Both the position numbers and the translations under genes were made by a program. DNA of 64,000 nucleotides, from NCBI RefSeq assembly GCF_001640025.1, contig NC_031671.1, positions 620,001 to 684,000 on the forward strand, read 5' to 3'. The notes beneath the pieces were generated by a model. The model made no database searches and was not told the DNA's origin. It saw only the letters and a list, made by a program, of their open reading frames with translations. Numbering within the stretch: position 1 is the first letter of the stretch; every line of letters begins with the position of its first letter. Of the stretch, positions 41,176 to 50,209 are shown in pieces. Source of the DNA: Sugiyamaella lignohabitans. Lineage: Eukaryota > Ascomycota > Dipodascomycetes > Dipodascales > Trichomonascaceae.

Positions 41176-42005
41176 CTCCTTGATTTGAATGAAACAAATA
41201 CTTTTGTTTCCTACCTAAATGTTACGCGTCATTTGTTTTCATGTTTCATGCCCACCGCTCTGACTCGGAGGTACTTTCCGCATGACACTATGGAGCTTCC
41301 TTACCCATACAGCCTAACCCTGGTTAAATTGAGCCCAACTTCGCCTCATTTAGCGCGGCTTCCCCGTTTTTGGTGATCTTGTCTCATGTCTTAACTCAGT
41401 AAATCTTGTGATAATTATTTCCTCTGGTAATTTTATCTTTATTATACAACACTCTCATTGGTTGAAGGCAACCAATTGAGTAAGGTGAAACTATCCAAAC
41501 TTATATAGAGGACACTTTTTGTCTCTCACTTATCTTATTCTTTATTATCCGGCTTACATAGTAATACATCCCATATTCTTATCGGTCGCGATCACAAAAC
41601 CTCTTATCGTATCAAAAAGCCATTTCTATACCATATCCTTTGGGCAGTACAGTCTGGATTGATAAAATTAAATAAAAAAAGGAATCGGAGGTGATGAGCG
41701 AATAATATCTCGCATACTGCTCCTCAGCCTCACATTAGAAAGCGTATAAGTAGTAAGCTTTGAGTTCAAGCCAATATTATAAACAAGTTCTGAGGAATAT
41801 TGATCAATACCAAAGTTTCCTTAACCATATAGATATTGGTGGGGTGTGACAGATTGTGATGTATTTTCTTGAGTTGGCCCTGATATGAAGGAGATCTAGC
41901 CGTGCCTGTATGCTTGCATTTTGAATCAAGAGTTGAGACGCCGTCACTGGTTTACATATCAGAGCGAGCAAACCGGGTCAAGGAGGTCACGACGAGGGAA
42001 AACTA
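41176..42005. other. intergenic region
   Basis: About 830 bp between tRNA-Pro and the carrier-like gene. A 98-codon frame (41080-41376) overlaps the tRNA and is not credible. No other structure seen. Confidence 0.6.
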
Positions 42006-43121
42006 ATGTTAACCGGCCAGAATGAAACGGTAGCTTCATCTCCCAGTGATGGAAATGTATCTGGAACTTCCTCGTCCCCTCACACTTCGTCACTTGTTGG
42101 GGCCACTACTGCTGGTACTAGGGCCCTTGCTTCCCAACTGTTCGTCATGTATTTAAGGGTACCAGTAAAGTTATTTCGACCGACTCGAATAGACTACATG
42201 GCTCTACTTAGAGCAATAAATCCGACGTATCATGCCAAACCGTGGAATTTTTTTACTCATTCAGGGCCCGCCCTAATAACTCACGCAGTCAGAGAGCATG
42301 GTTGGAGCTTTATACCTAATCACATCCTGCCACCGCTAATAGCCAATTCAGCCATAGGAATGGTTCTATACACTACATATCTCACATCACTTTCTTTGCA
42401 ACAATCACCAACCTCCCCATATGTGGAGCTTAAGCAATCGTTTATATCGGGGGCACTAGCTGGTGCCTTTCAGTCATTGGCTGCTGCCCCGCTGGATGCA
42501 ATCGTTACACGGTTTTCAATATCAGAGGTACTGGAATCTAATCATAAAACTTTATGGTCATATGGATGGACCAAGCTACAGAGTATTGGCATACATGGGA
42601 TCTTTGCTGGATTCTCGTTGAGTCTCGTGAAGGAAACGCTTGCATACTCGTTCTACTTTTCAACTTTTGAGATGGTTAAGGGTCCTTTTTACAGAAGTTA
42701 CTGCTCCTGGAGGAATATTTCCACACGGAATGATCGAGAGGGGGATCAGAAAGTTAACCGCGTATTATTTCCATCGTTTGTACTTTTGGCTGGAAGCCTG
42801 GCTGCAGTTGCCCTTCAGGCTGTGCAGTACCCCTTGGGAAAGATTCAAAAGCTACATCTCATAAGATTGGAAGCGATCGACTTTGCTAATGTAAAGCGTA
42901 ATGTACCTGTTTGGCAGCTTTATATGCAAGCGTACCCGAAAACATTTAGGCAGATTAACCGACTGCGTATAAAGGATGCAAATGGTAGTTGGCTGCGATG
43001 GTTGTATGGCGGATTTCTGCGATCAACAATGGTTTCACTACCCAGTACCAGTATAGGTCTGATTATGCTGGAAATAATGAGATTACGATATAGTGACGAC
43101 GTGGAATTTAAATTTCACTAG
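42006..43121 (+). CDS. atypical mitochondrial-carrier-family protein
   Basis: 371 residues. Three loosely similar membrane-pair units can be followed. Landmarks include ANSAIGMVLYTTYLTSLSLQ, FISGALAGAFQSLAAAPLDA (carrier-type helix with Gly-rich motif and PLDA), GIFAGFSLSLVKETLAYSFY (typical end of a repeat) and LLAGSLAAVALQAVQYPLGK for the third. The carrier signature Px[DE]xx[KR] is degenerate everywhere: PLDAIV in the second repeat, PLGKIQ in the third. This resembles non-transporting or outer-membrane members such as Ugo1, or poorly characterised fungal carriers. The N-terminal 45 residues are Ser/Thr-rich. Inner or outer mitochondrial membrane is likely; no substrate can be given. Confidence 0.7.
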   Translation: MLTGQNETVASSPSDGNVSGTSSSPHTSSLVGATTAGTRALASQLFVMYLRVPVKLFRPTRIDYMALLRAINPTYHAKPWNFFTHSGPALITHAVREHGWSFIPNHILPPLIANSAIGMVLYTTYLTSLSLQQSPTSPYVELKQSFISGALAGAFQSLAAAPLDAIVTRFSISEVLESNHKTLWSYGWTKLQSIGIHGIFAGFSLSLVKETLAYSFYFSTFEMVKGPFYRSYCSWRNISTRNDREGDQKVNRVLFPSFVLLAGSLAAVALQAVQYPLGKIQKLHLIRLEAIDFANVKRNVPVWQLYMQAYPKTFRQINRLRIKDANGSWLRWLYGGFLRSTMVSLPSTSIGLIMLEIMRLRYSDDVEFKFH

Positions 43122-44201
43122 ATAATGATCAATAGAGCAATGAATTATTTTTTCTCATTATTTCCGTTCAGGAAAGGTATTCGGTTGATAGCTTACAATT
43201 TGGTTGCGATGTACTTAGGGTCATTTTAAAAGGGCTAGAGTAATGGATAGCTGGGAGATTTTTGAGTATCCAAATTCCAACTCATTGAGAATCTTAGAAT
43301 TTCAAGAATCATAGGACTTACAGCATGTTTACTATTTTTCGACTAAGCATCTTACTGGTAAAATTAATTACCGCCTAGCCTATCAGCTATGACTATTGTA
43401 TCAACAATAGAAGCAATGATAGCAATGTTTTAAAATATAATTAAATGCCCTGTGGTCCACTATAGAGGAATGGTGGTCCGGCCACAGCAAACTTCACAGT
43501 TAGCTCTTTCGCCCTATGATTACCATTTCCAAATGAAAGTTGCTTATCATTCATGAAAACTTTGTAATTGAATTACGCAATTTGGAAGTTCCTCTGTTGA
43601 TTATACAGATTAACAGACAAACTGAGAAGGACAATATTATAGAACAATGACGATCAAGATCGAATATTGTATGTGCAGACTTCAGGCACATGGAAAGTTA
43701 GACCAAAGATTTCAGTGGAGAGACAAAGACAATGTTCTCATTTGACCCTCTAATATTTTAAGAAATTCTTTCATTTGAAAACGTTCGAAACCAAAAAGCG
43801 TTTTAGTTAACGCTAGTACCTGCTTTTAAGCACAGAATTCTGATGCAAACCCCTGCATTTGATTGCAGAACTCCGCGCTATGCATACCGCAAATGAAATA
43901 TGCAACACAAGAACTCTTGACGACGCAAGATCAGACCCACAATATGATCGACAAAAAAGGTTCTATTATTCCGTTTATTGATTTTCTCTCTATGATATTC
44001 GATCTAGGTTCCAGATCGGGCAGATGACTGTTTGTTTATCCGTGACGATGTAAGATCTGATGTCATTATGTTGAGTATCGTTCATCAAATTTCAAGATTT
44101 CAACCGCAATTATACGCTTGCCATTCTCTTATTGCCCGTATTGGTTTATGAATCCCACCATGTATGTCAATCCCTATTTTTTTAATTGTTTGCGGATGGA
44201 C
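43122..44201. other. intergenic region
   Basis: About 1.1 kb of AT-rich sequence with no gene recognised. The end serves as promoter for the secreted repeat protein. Confidence 0.6.
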
Positions 44202-44263
44202 TATATAAATGAGATTTCCCACCATTGTTAGGCACATTCTATTATATCAAGTCACACATCAAA
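44202..44263 (+). promoter_or_regulatory. TATA box and leader of the secreted repeat protein gene
   Basis: tatataaa at 44202-44209, 62 nt from the preferred ATG at 44264. This leader is not T/C-rich like those of the 20-34 kb genes. Confidence 0.55.
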
Positions 44264-45214
44264 ATGCGTTCAACCTCATATACTTTAGCCCTTCTTTCTT
44301 TGGGTCTTGCTAGCGCTGCCCCAGTTCCTCAAGTTCCCGGTGGAGGAGCTGCTGCTGGACTTGGAGGCCTTGTTGCTGGTCTTGGTCCCGTCACTAATGA
44401 CTTATCCAATACTGTTGGTGATTTGAAGCCTGCTGTTGCCAGCCTCGAACCTGCAGTTGAAGACCTTGGTGCTGACCTTGGTGATGCATCTTCCAGTTTG
44501 AGCACTCGCCAAGTTCCTGGTGGTGGAGCAGCTGCTGGACTCGGTGGTCTTGTTGCTGGCCTCGGTCCCGTCACTAACGACTTATCCAACACTGTTGGCG
44601 ATTTGAAGCCTGCTGTTGCAAGTCTCCAACCTGCAGTTGAAGACCTTGGTGCTGACCTTGGTGATGCATCTTCCAGTTTGAGCACTCGCCAAGTTCCTGG
44701 TGGTGGAGCAGCTGCTGGACTCGGTGGTCTTGTTGCTGGTCTTGGTCCCGTCACTAATGACTTATCCAACACTGTTGGTGATTTGAAGCCTGCTGTTGCA
44801 AGTCTCCAACCCGCTGTTGAAGACCTTGGTGCTGACCTTGGTGATGCATCTTCCAGTTTGAGCACTCGTCAAGTTCCTGGTGGTGGAGCAGCTGCTGGAC
44901 TCGGTGGTCTTGTTGCTGGCCTCGGTCCCGTCACTAATGACTTATCCAACACTGTTGGTGATTTGAAGCCTGCTGTTGCCAGCCTCGAACCTGCAGTTGA
45001 AGACCTTGGTGCTGACCTTGGTGATGCATCTTCCAGTTTGAGCACTCGTCAAGTTCCTGGTGGTGGAGCAGCTGCTGGACTCGGTGGTCTTGTTGCTGGC
45101 CTCGGTCCCGTCACTAACGACTTATCCAACACTGTTGAAGACTTGAAGCCTGCTGTTGCCAGCCTCGAACCTGCAGTTGAAGATCTTGGTGCTGACTTGG
45201 GTGCCTCGTCTTAG
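44264..45214 (+). CDS. secreted protein of five near-identical 60-residue repeats
   Basis: 316 residues from the ATG at 44264; an in-frame ATG at 44225 is less likely because it would put charged residues before the signal peptide. MRSTSYTLALLSLGLASAAP is a clear signal peptide. The mature part is four full repeats and one shortened repeat of 60 residues (23-82, 83-142, 143-202, 203-262, 263-316). Each begins QVPGGGAAAGLGGLVAGLGP, continues VTNDLSNTVGDLKPAVASL and EPAVEDLGADLGDAS, and ends SSLSTR. The DNA repeats have a 180-bp period and are nearly identical, with strongly biased codons, as in abundant proteins. The 60-residue unit is amphipathic (Leu/Val every three or four residues) with one Gly-rich segment. 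There is no Lys-Arg Kex2 site between units; each ends in Thr-Arg. No Cys, so it is not a hydrophobin. Function unknown; a surface-active or wall-associated role is only a guess. Confidence 0.85.
   Translation: MRSTSYTLALLSLGLASAAPVPQVPGGGAAAGLGGLVAGLGPVTNDLSNTVGDLKPAVASLEPAVEDLGADLGDASSSLSTRQVPGGGAAAGLGGLVAGLGPVTNDLSNTVGDLKPAVASLQPAVEDLGADLGDASSSLSTRQVPGGGAAAGLGGLVAGLGPVTNDLSNTVGDLKPAVASLQPAVEDLGADLGDASSSLSTRQVPGGGAAAGLGGLVAGLGPVTNDLSNTVGDLKPAVASLEPAVEDLGADLGDASSSLSTRQVPGGGAAAGLGGLVAGLGPVTNDLSNTVEDLKPAVASLEPAVEDLGADLGASS
44330..45211 (+). repeat. 180-bp coding tandem repeat, five units
   Basis: Units start at 44330, 44510, 44690, 44870 and 45050. Differences between units are mostly silent third-position changes, plus exchanges such as SLEPAV/SLQPAV and VGDL/VEDL. 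Confidence 0.95.
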
Positions 45215-45496
45215 ATTATATTTGACACTATTAATGGCTTTGCCTCTAGAGACTGAGCTTCAAATATTGACAGGATGTCATAAGTATAGTTTACCAAAAT
45301 TTAGATAGTTAATGTGACCTAATAATTAATTCCAGTAATAGCTTTTCACAGTTTCGCTACACAGACGAGCCGCAGAGGTCTCACATATATTCTGAGCCGC
45401 ACATGCAAACATACTGGAACGCAATAAATCGACTTGAGATCTTGTTTTTTATGTTTATATTTTGGGCGTCTGGTTCTATACATTGTCAATTGTGTA

Positions 45497-48400
45497 ATGG
45501 ATTATAACCGACTCTTTCAGAATAAGGATAGAGATGCTGGTGATCAGGAATCTTCTTCTGAGCCAAAACCGTTCTCTTTCAATTTGGGCGGTGACAGTAC
45601 TACCGGCAATGCTCTCCAGAACAAACCATCTGGTGTTGGATTTAATGGTTTATTTTCAAAACAGCCAGAAAACTCATATATTGACGCGCAACCACTAGAA
45701 ACAAACAAATTACCTGATATCGGTATGGTGGAACATTCTATATTTGGTGCATCGGCAACCGGAGCCCCGCCTTCCTTTGGTGCTCAGAGTACTGAGACCA
45801 AGTCCTTATTCAGTAATTCAAGCAGTAGCGGGAGCTCTCAACCGCCTTTATTTGGTGGCTTCGGTAGATCTAATAATGACCAAGTTTCTCGAGAGCAATC
45901 CTCTGTTGTCACCAATAGCAGCACTCAGGGCAATTCCATATTTGGAATTTCAACGAATAATAATAACTCTTCATCTTCGCAGACACCCAGCTTATTTAAT
46001 AAAAATACTGGGCCAACTTTTACCTCAACCTCTTTGTTTGGAAGTGGGAGCCACGAGGCAAGTGTCGGATCCTCAGGGTTTAATATTCAGAAACCCTTAT
46101 CATTTTCAGCTACGAGTTCTGCAACGTCGGAATCTACTCAGGCACCTAAAAGCGAGAAGACGGAGGATTTGTCTAGTACACTAGCGGGTAAAAATGAAGG
46201 TTTTAAATTCGGTTCTGGTGAGAAATCTGGTAATTCTTGGTCCTTTTCTAGCACTAAGGCAAATGAGACTACAGCTGGTCAGAAAAATGATAGTCGAATT
46301 GGCACCGGCAATACCAACATTTTTAACTCTATTTCAACAGGCACGAACGATTCCATATTTGGACAAAACTCGACTGCAATAACTAACACTGGAAGTGTCG
46401 CTCTTCCTGCCTTTAATTTAAAGGGCTCTGCGTCGCAATCGGCAAGTGACAATATTTCTAGTCAGACAGCACGCCCTTCTTTATTCGCTAGTTCGAATAG
46501 CAATGAAGAAAGCAGATTTGGGGCAACAGACTCAGGTGCACCCTTAGCTGTGCCTTCGATTGGTCTTGATCTTTTAAGTCAAGTAACTTCGTTAGATACA
46601 AATTACCCAGGTAGAGATACAATAGAATCTATCGATTCTGGCTTTTTAGACTACGAGCCTAATATGGATTCTAACAACTTGGAGACATCACAGCCTAGTG
46701 TATCAGAATTTTCAACGGCACCTGAGTTCACTTTAGAAGATGCTCCTATTCAAAATGGAGGATTGGAACATTGGCACAATATGAATAGAACATTGAAGTT
46801 TACAATTAGTACTGTTGGCAATGGGGGTGTCGCTTGGATTGACCGTCGCAATAGGGATAAACAGAGTATTCAGAATGAGCCAACTGGAGATATAATACAG
46901 GAGGAAAAAAAACTGTTCAGTGCTAATATTCCTTCGCAGATTCCAAATTCTCCGGGATACATTCAGTTTGTTAAAGACTGTTACAATATTGTGAAGGAAT
47001 GTCAAGATGAGATCGAATCAGATAGTAGTGGCCCGGTTAATGTCGTTTGCAAACATTATTTCAACCTTCTTTACAATAGAATCCTGGAGTCACTCAATTA
47101 TGTAGAAGATGATACGCAGATGATGGATGTGTCGTTCATTGTTTATTGTTTCTTGGTGGTTTATTTCGAAGCAAACGTGAAGAGCGAATCAGAGCCCTTT
47201 GCCAAGGCATTCTCAAAGTGGGCTAATACAGTAGATGAGGGATCCTCACCCGAAGATGCAGCTGAAATAATGAGAATGTCTCCACCTACAAAGCATCCCT
47301 TGTACTGGGACTTTGTGCATGACAGAGCCAGCCGTGGACTACTTGAAGTTTGTGCTAGTACCTTGCAAGAAGCAAATTCAAAAGAAATGGCAGCCGATGT
47401 CCGTGAGTCCATCCACTATGCCACCCAATTGCTTCGTTCGTATCCAAATGAAGAAGGCTCTGAGTATAAGTTTCACCAGTGGAAAAGACAATGTAATATT
47501 GCCCACGGCCATGCGCAGGACATAGCAGATCCAGCATTGCGCATCCAATTAGTCCGGCTCTTCGACATTCTCAGAGGACATAAGGCAACAATTCTGGAGC
47601 AGAACTCCAATAGTTGGTTCGTAGCTCTTTCAGCTTTGGTTATGTTTAATGATCCATCAAGGAGCCGCCTGAAGGAGTATTTTGACATTGTACAGGCGGA
47701 GATTCCTATCGATAGTCTATTAAAATGGGAAAGCGGTTGTGCGGCGGTTATTTCAGGAGATATTCTGGTTGCTATTCAAAAACTGGAATCACTTGATAGT
47801 TGTGTAGCGACAGCTGTTGCCCAGCTGTGCCAAATGCGAGGATTACTAGATGATTATGGTATTGTTCGGATCAATAATGAGCCCTCAGTTCGGGACTGGC
47901 TAGTTTTGAGTCACGGCCAGAATTGCATTACTAGCGAGATACCTGAGTTGGAAAAGATTGGTATTAACATATTGGTAGATTTGGATATTCCTCAATCTCG
48001 GGCTACTCTTGCCGAGTATCTTCCAAGATACGTAGCACATGACGTAGAAGAGCTAGAGTGGGTACTTTCTACTGCTAATGAGTTAGGATTACACGATACG
48101 GAGCGCCAAATCCACCGCATAGCTGCCCGTAACTACGCTTTTAATGGATGCTTCCTTGAGGCTTTCTTTGAGCTCGATAAGGCTAAAGATGCATCAGCCC
48201 TCCAAGCTCTGAGTTGGCAACTTTTCGAAGACTCATTAGTTTTCAACGAGCCAGCTGCCGAAGATCTTACTATACAGGCAGTTCTGCCAAATAGCGGAGT
48301 CGAACTGTCTCCCCTAGTTCATGAGATCATGGCACCATTTGCAGTTCTTAATGAAGCATTTGAGCTCCTTCGAAGTGAAAAATATATACAAGCTGGTGGC

Positions 48401-48793
48401 CGGATTCTTGCTCTATTACGATTTCCATATCTCCCTGGCCGGTTTGTTGCACCACTTCTTTCGATGATCATTTCTCTTCTGTCTCACAATAAACAGCCCC
48501 GAAGTTTCACCAGTACTGATCTTGTTCTGGTAATGGATACGTTGGATATGTGGGAAAAACAAGCTACAAATACCAAGGATCATGTTGATACGAGTGGTTA
48601 TAAAGAGGGTTTGGCCATTATTGAAAGGGCTGTTCACACGGCTAAGACTGAAGAGACCTTACCATTGAAGAATAATGATTGGCGGGCTCTTCTTCTTTCC
48701 ATTCCTGTTGAAAAAATTCCAGACTTTATTATCAGTACTGGTAGAATAGTGCTTGCACGTGAAGTATCTCGTGCTTATTTATCAGGACTCTAG
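45497..48793 (+). CDS. NUP85: nucleoporin Nup85 with FG-containing N terminus
   Basis: 1098 residues from MDYNRLFQNKDRD at 45497; the upstream in-frame ATG at 45434 gives an unlikely hydrophobic start. The first 350 residues are Ser/Asn-rich with scattered FG or FG-like dipeptides (SIFGAS, PSFGAQ, PLFGGFG, SIFGIS, SLFGSG, FKFGSG, SIFGQN), as in transport-factor-binding nucleoporins. From about 420 on the protein is an alpha-solenoid; WFVALSALVMFNDPS, followed by KWESGCAAVISGDILVAIQK and DYGIVRINNEPSVRDWL, resembles Nup85, a scaffold subunit of the Y-shaped Nup84 complex. The solenoid is diverged, so the Nup85 label is likely but not certain. S. cerevisiae Nup85 has no FG tail and is shorter (744 residues); longer forms occur in other fungi. 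Confidence 0.72.
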   Translation: MDYNRLFQNKDRDAGDQESSSEPKPFSFNLGGDSTTGNALQNKPSGVGFNGLFSKQPENSYIDAQPLETNKLPDIGMVEHSIFGASATGAPPSFGAQSTETKSLFSNSSSSGSSQPPLFGGFGRSNNDQVSREQSSVVTNSSTQGNSIFGISTNNNNSSSSQTPSLFNKNTGPTFTSTSLFGSGSHEASVGSSGFNIQKPLSFSATSSATSESTQAPKSEKTEDLSSTLAGKNEGFKFGSGEKSGNSWSFSSTKANETTAGQKNDSRIGTGNTNIFNSISTGTNDSIFGQNSTAITNTGSVALPAFNLKGSASQSASDNISSQTARPSLFASSNSNEESRFGATDSGAPLAVPSIGLDLLSQVTSLDTNYPGRDTIESIDSGFLDYEPNMDSNNLETSQPSVSEFSTAPEFTLEDAPIQNGGLEHWHNMNRTLKFTISTVGNGGVAWIDRRNRDKQSIQNEPTGDIIQEEKKLFSANIPSQIPNSPGYIQFVKDCYNIVKECQDEIESDSSGPVNVVCKHYFNLLYNRILESLNYVEDDTQMMDVSFIVYCFLVVYFEANVKSESEPFAKAFSKWANTVDEGSSPEDAAEIMRMSPPTKHPLYWDFVHDRASRGLLEVCASTLQEANSKEMAADVRESIHYATQLLRSYPNEEGSEYKFHQWKRQCNIAHGHAQDIADPALRIQLVRLFDILRGHKATILEQNSNSWFVALSALVMFNDPSRSRLKEYFDIVQAEIPIDSLLKWESGCAAVISGDILVAIQKLESLDSCVATAVAQLCQMRGLLDDYGIVRINNEPSVRDWLVLSHGQNCITSEIPELEKIGINILVDLDIPQSRATLAEYLPRYVAHDVEELEWVLSTANELGLHDTERQIHRIAARNYAFNGCFLEAFFELDKAKDASALQALSWQLFEDSLVFNEPAAEDLTIQAVLPNSGVELSPLVHEIMAPFAVLNEAFELLRSEKYIQAGGRILALLRFPYLPGRFVAPLLSMIISLLSHNKQPRSFTSTDLVLVMDTLDMWEKQATNTKDHVDTSGYKEGLAIIERAVHTAKTEETLPLKNNDWRALLLSIPVEKIPDFIISTGRIVLAREVSRAYLSGL

Positions 48794-48848
48794 TATATAA
48801 TTGCTATTGTACTAATTATAAATAAATATACATAAACAAAAACAGAAA

Positions 48849-49461
48849 TTACTCATGAGAATTTAACGCAGACTCCGGAATATTTTTATATAAACCCACC
48901 AAAACACTTTCATCTGCAGAAAGGTATATATAACTGCAATTCTGTTAGCATGCGAATTCAACTTGTACTTGTTCTCCCTGTCCACGAACCACTATGATAC
49001 AAAGACTAGAAAGGAACCAATCCAGATGTGGTTCTCCTCCTAGCCCCAGGACCAAATTCCCATCGCTTACTTACTACCCGCCATACTCAGCAATGCCTGC
49101 TGTGTCGTTTTTCTCTATGGTTTCAGAATAAAACCATTTCAGATACGGAGCATCCTCATTCTTAGCCACACCTCTGATACCAAGACTGAGGCCTGATAAC
49201 CTGTCAATGAGAATTGTGCCCTGCACATCGCTTTGCTCTATTCTACGATTGTTAGATACACCGCCATTATAAATTATTTCCAAATGGACGAGAAAACATA
49301 ATAAATTGACTTATAGCTTGCTGTCAAGCCGGAGAGCAAGATATCCTACGACGCTATACATCAAAGTCTGGCCACAATAACCAAATTTAGATGTTTGTAA
49401 TCAGATCCTTGTAGTATACTTACGACTTATCAAGCCACTCATCAATTTTCCTTTTGCTCAT
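48849..49461 (-). CDS. LAMTOR5/Ego2-like subunit of the TORC1-anchoring complex (three exons)
   Basis: Spliced minus-strand gene reconstructed here. Exon 1 is 49461-49424 (MSKRKIDEWLDK plus two bases), followed by GTAAGT. Intron 1 ends with branch tctaac and CGTAG; exon 2 is 49242-49078 (IEQSDVQGTILIDRLSGLSL, GIRGVAKNEDAPYL, and on to AEYG). Intron 2 ends with branch gctaac and TTGCAG; exon 3 is 48933-48849 (YIYLSADESVLVGLYKNIPE to the stop). The product is 95 residues, and human LAMTOR5 has 91. The GTILIDRLSGLSLGIRG segment matches the LAMTOR5 G-V-L-x-x-D-x-x-G-L-x-L-G-x-R-G pattern. The role would be in the vacuolar EGO/Ragulator scaffold that recruits Rag GTPases for amino-acid signalling. 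The intron 2 donor must be GTAGTA to keep the frame; a consensus GTAAGT lies 3 nt downstream but shifts it. Confidence 0.6.
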
Positions 49462-50209
49462 TCCCACGACGAGTGACGGTGTAGCCAACCAGTTTGTTTA
49501 TACCATCCTAGATCTTCTGAGAGGCATCACCGACTACCATTTGACAGGTCACGTGATTCATGTTGCTAATGAGAGCTCTCTCTCGTTATCTTATTTCATA
49601 TAATGAATCCAGAGAATAGGCGATAGAAAGAAAAAGGGGTCTCTTCTAGGAAAATAGCATTTTGATCGCATTAATATAAGCAATCCTAACATTATAGTGA
49701 CATAGAATGAGGGTCAAGACGGCCGATTGGTGAAGCATAAAAATAGCTTTAAAGAGTCCTCAAGTACAACAATTAGCCATTTCATAGACTAATTAGAACA
49801 TTCTACAGAAGCAGTAGAAATAATTAATCCATGATTACAGCAACGGGAATAATCTAATGGACATATATATATTTTTTTAGGCTGACCGAAAGGAAGAGCC
49901 GCTAGATGTGCGGCGATCTGGGACACTTAACCAGTATGGGTAAGAGGCGTACTTCTGATAAGATAAGGCATCATTGACAGCATCGCTGGAAACGGTTGAA
50001 GAGGAACATATACTAACAAAACGGGGGATATTCCCAAATATATAATATAAAGCGCACACTTGGACGATATTTCAAGCCCGAGAGACAACCGACTAGAAGT
50101 GGTATCAGTATTAGTAGTTGTGGAGTTTGAACTTATTGATTAAAGTCTGCCGAGAGGAGCCGACGGCATTGTAATTGTCTGTTGACCCTGTAGTGGCACA
50201 GATCTCGGA
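49462..50209. other. divergent upstream region of the LAMTOR5-like and LMBR1 genes
   Basis: About 750 bp. A 60-codon minus-strand frame (49877-50059) is open but starts without an ATG and is unrecognised. No repeat or RNA seen. Confidence 0.5.

Noticed and set aside
44329..44865. 178-codon antisense frame in the secreted repeat gene
   Set aside because: Produced by the repeat structure; the sense frame has the signal peptide and conserved codon pattern.
49877..50059. 60-codon minus-strand frame upstream of the LMBR1 gene
   Set aside because: It begins with GTG, a stop lies just upstream in frame, no splice site joins it to an ATG, and no domain is recognised.
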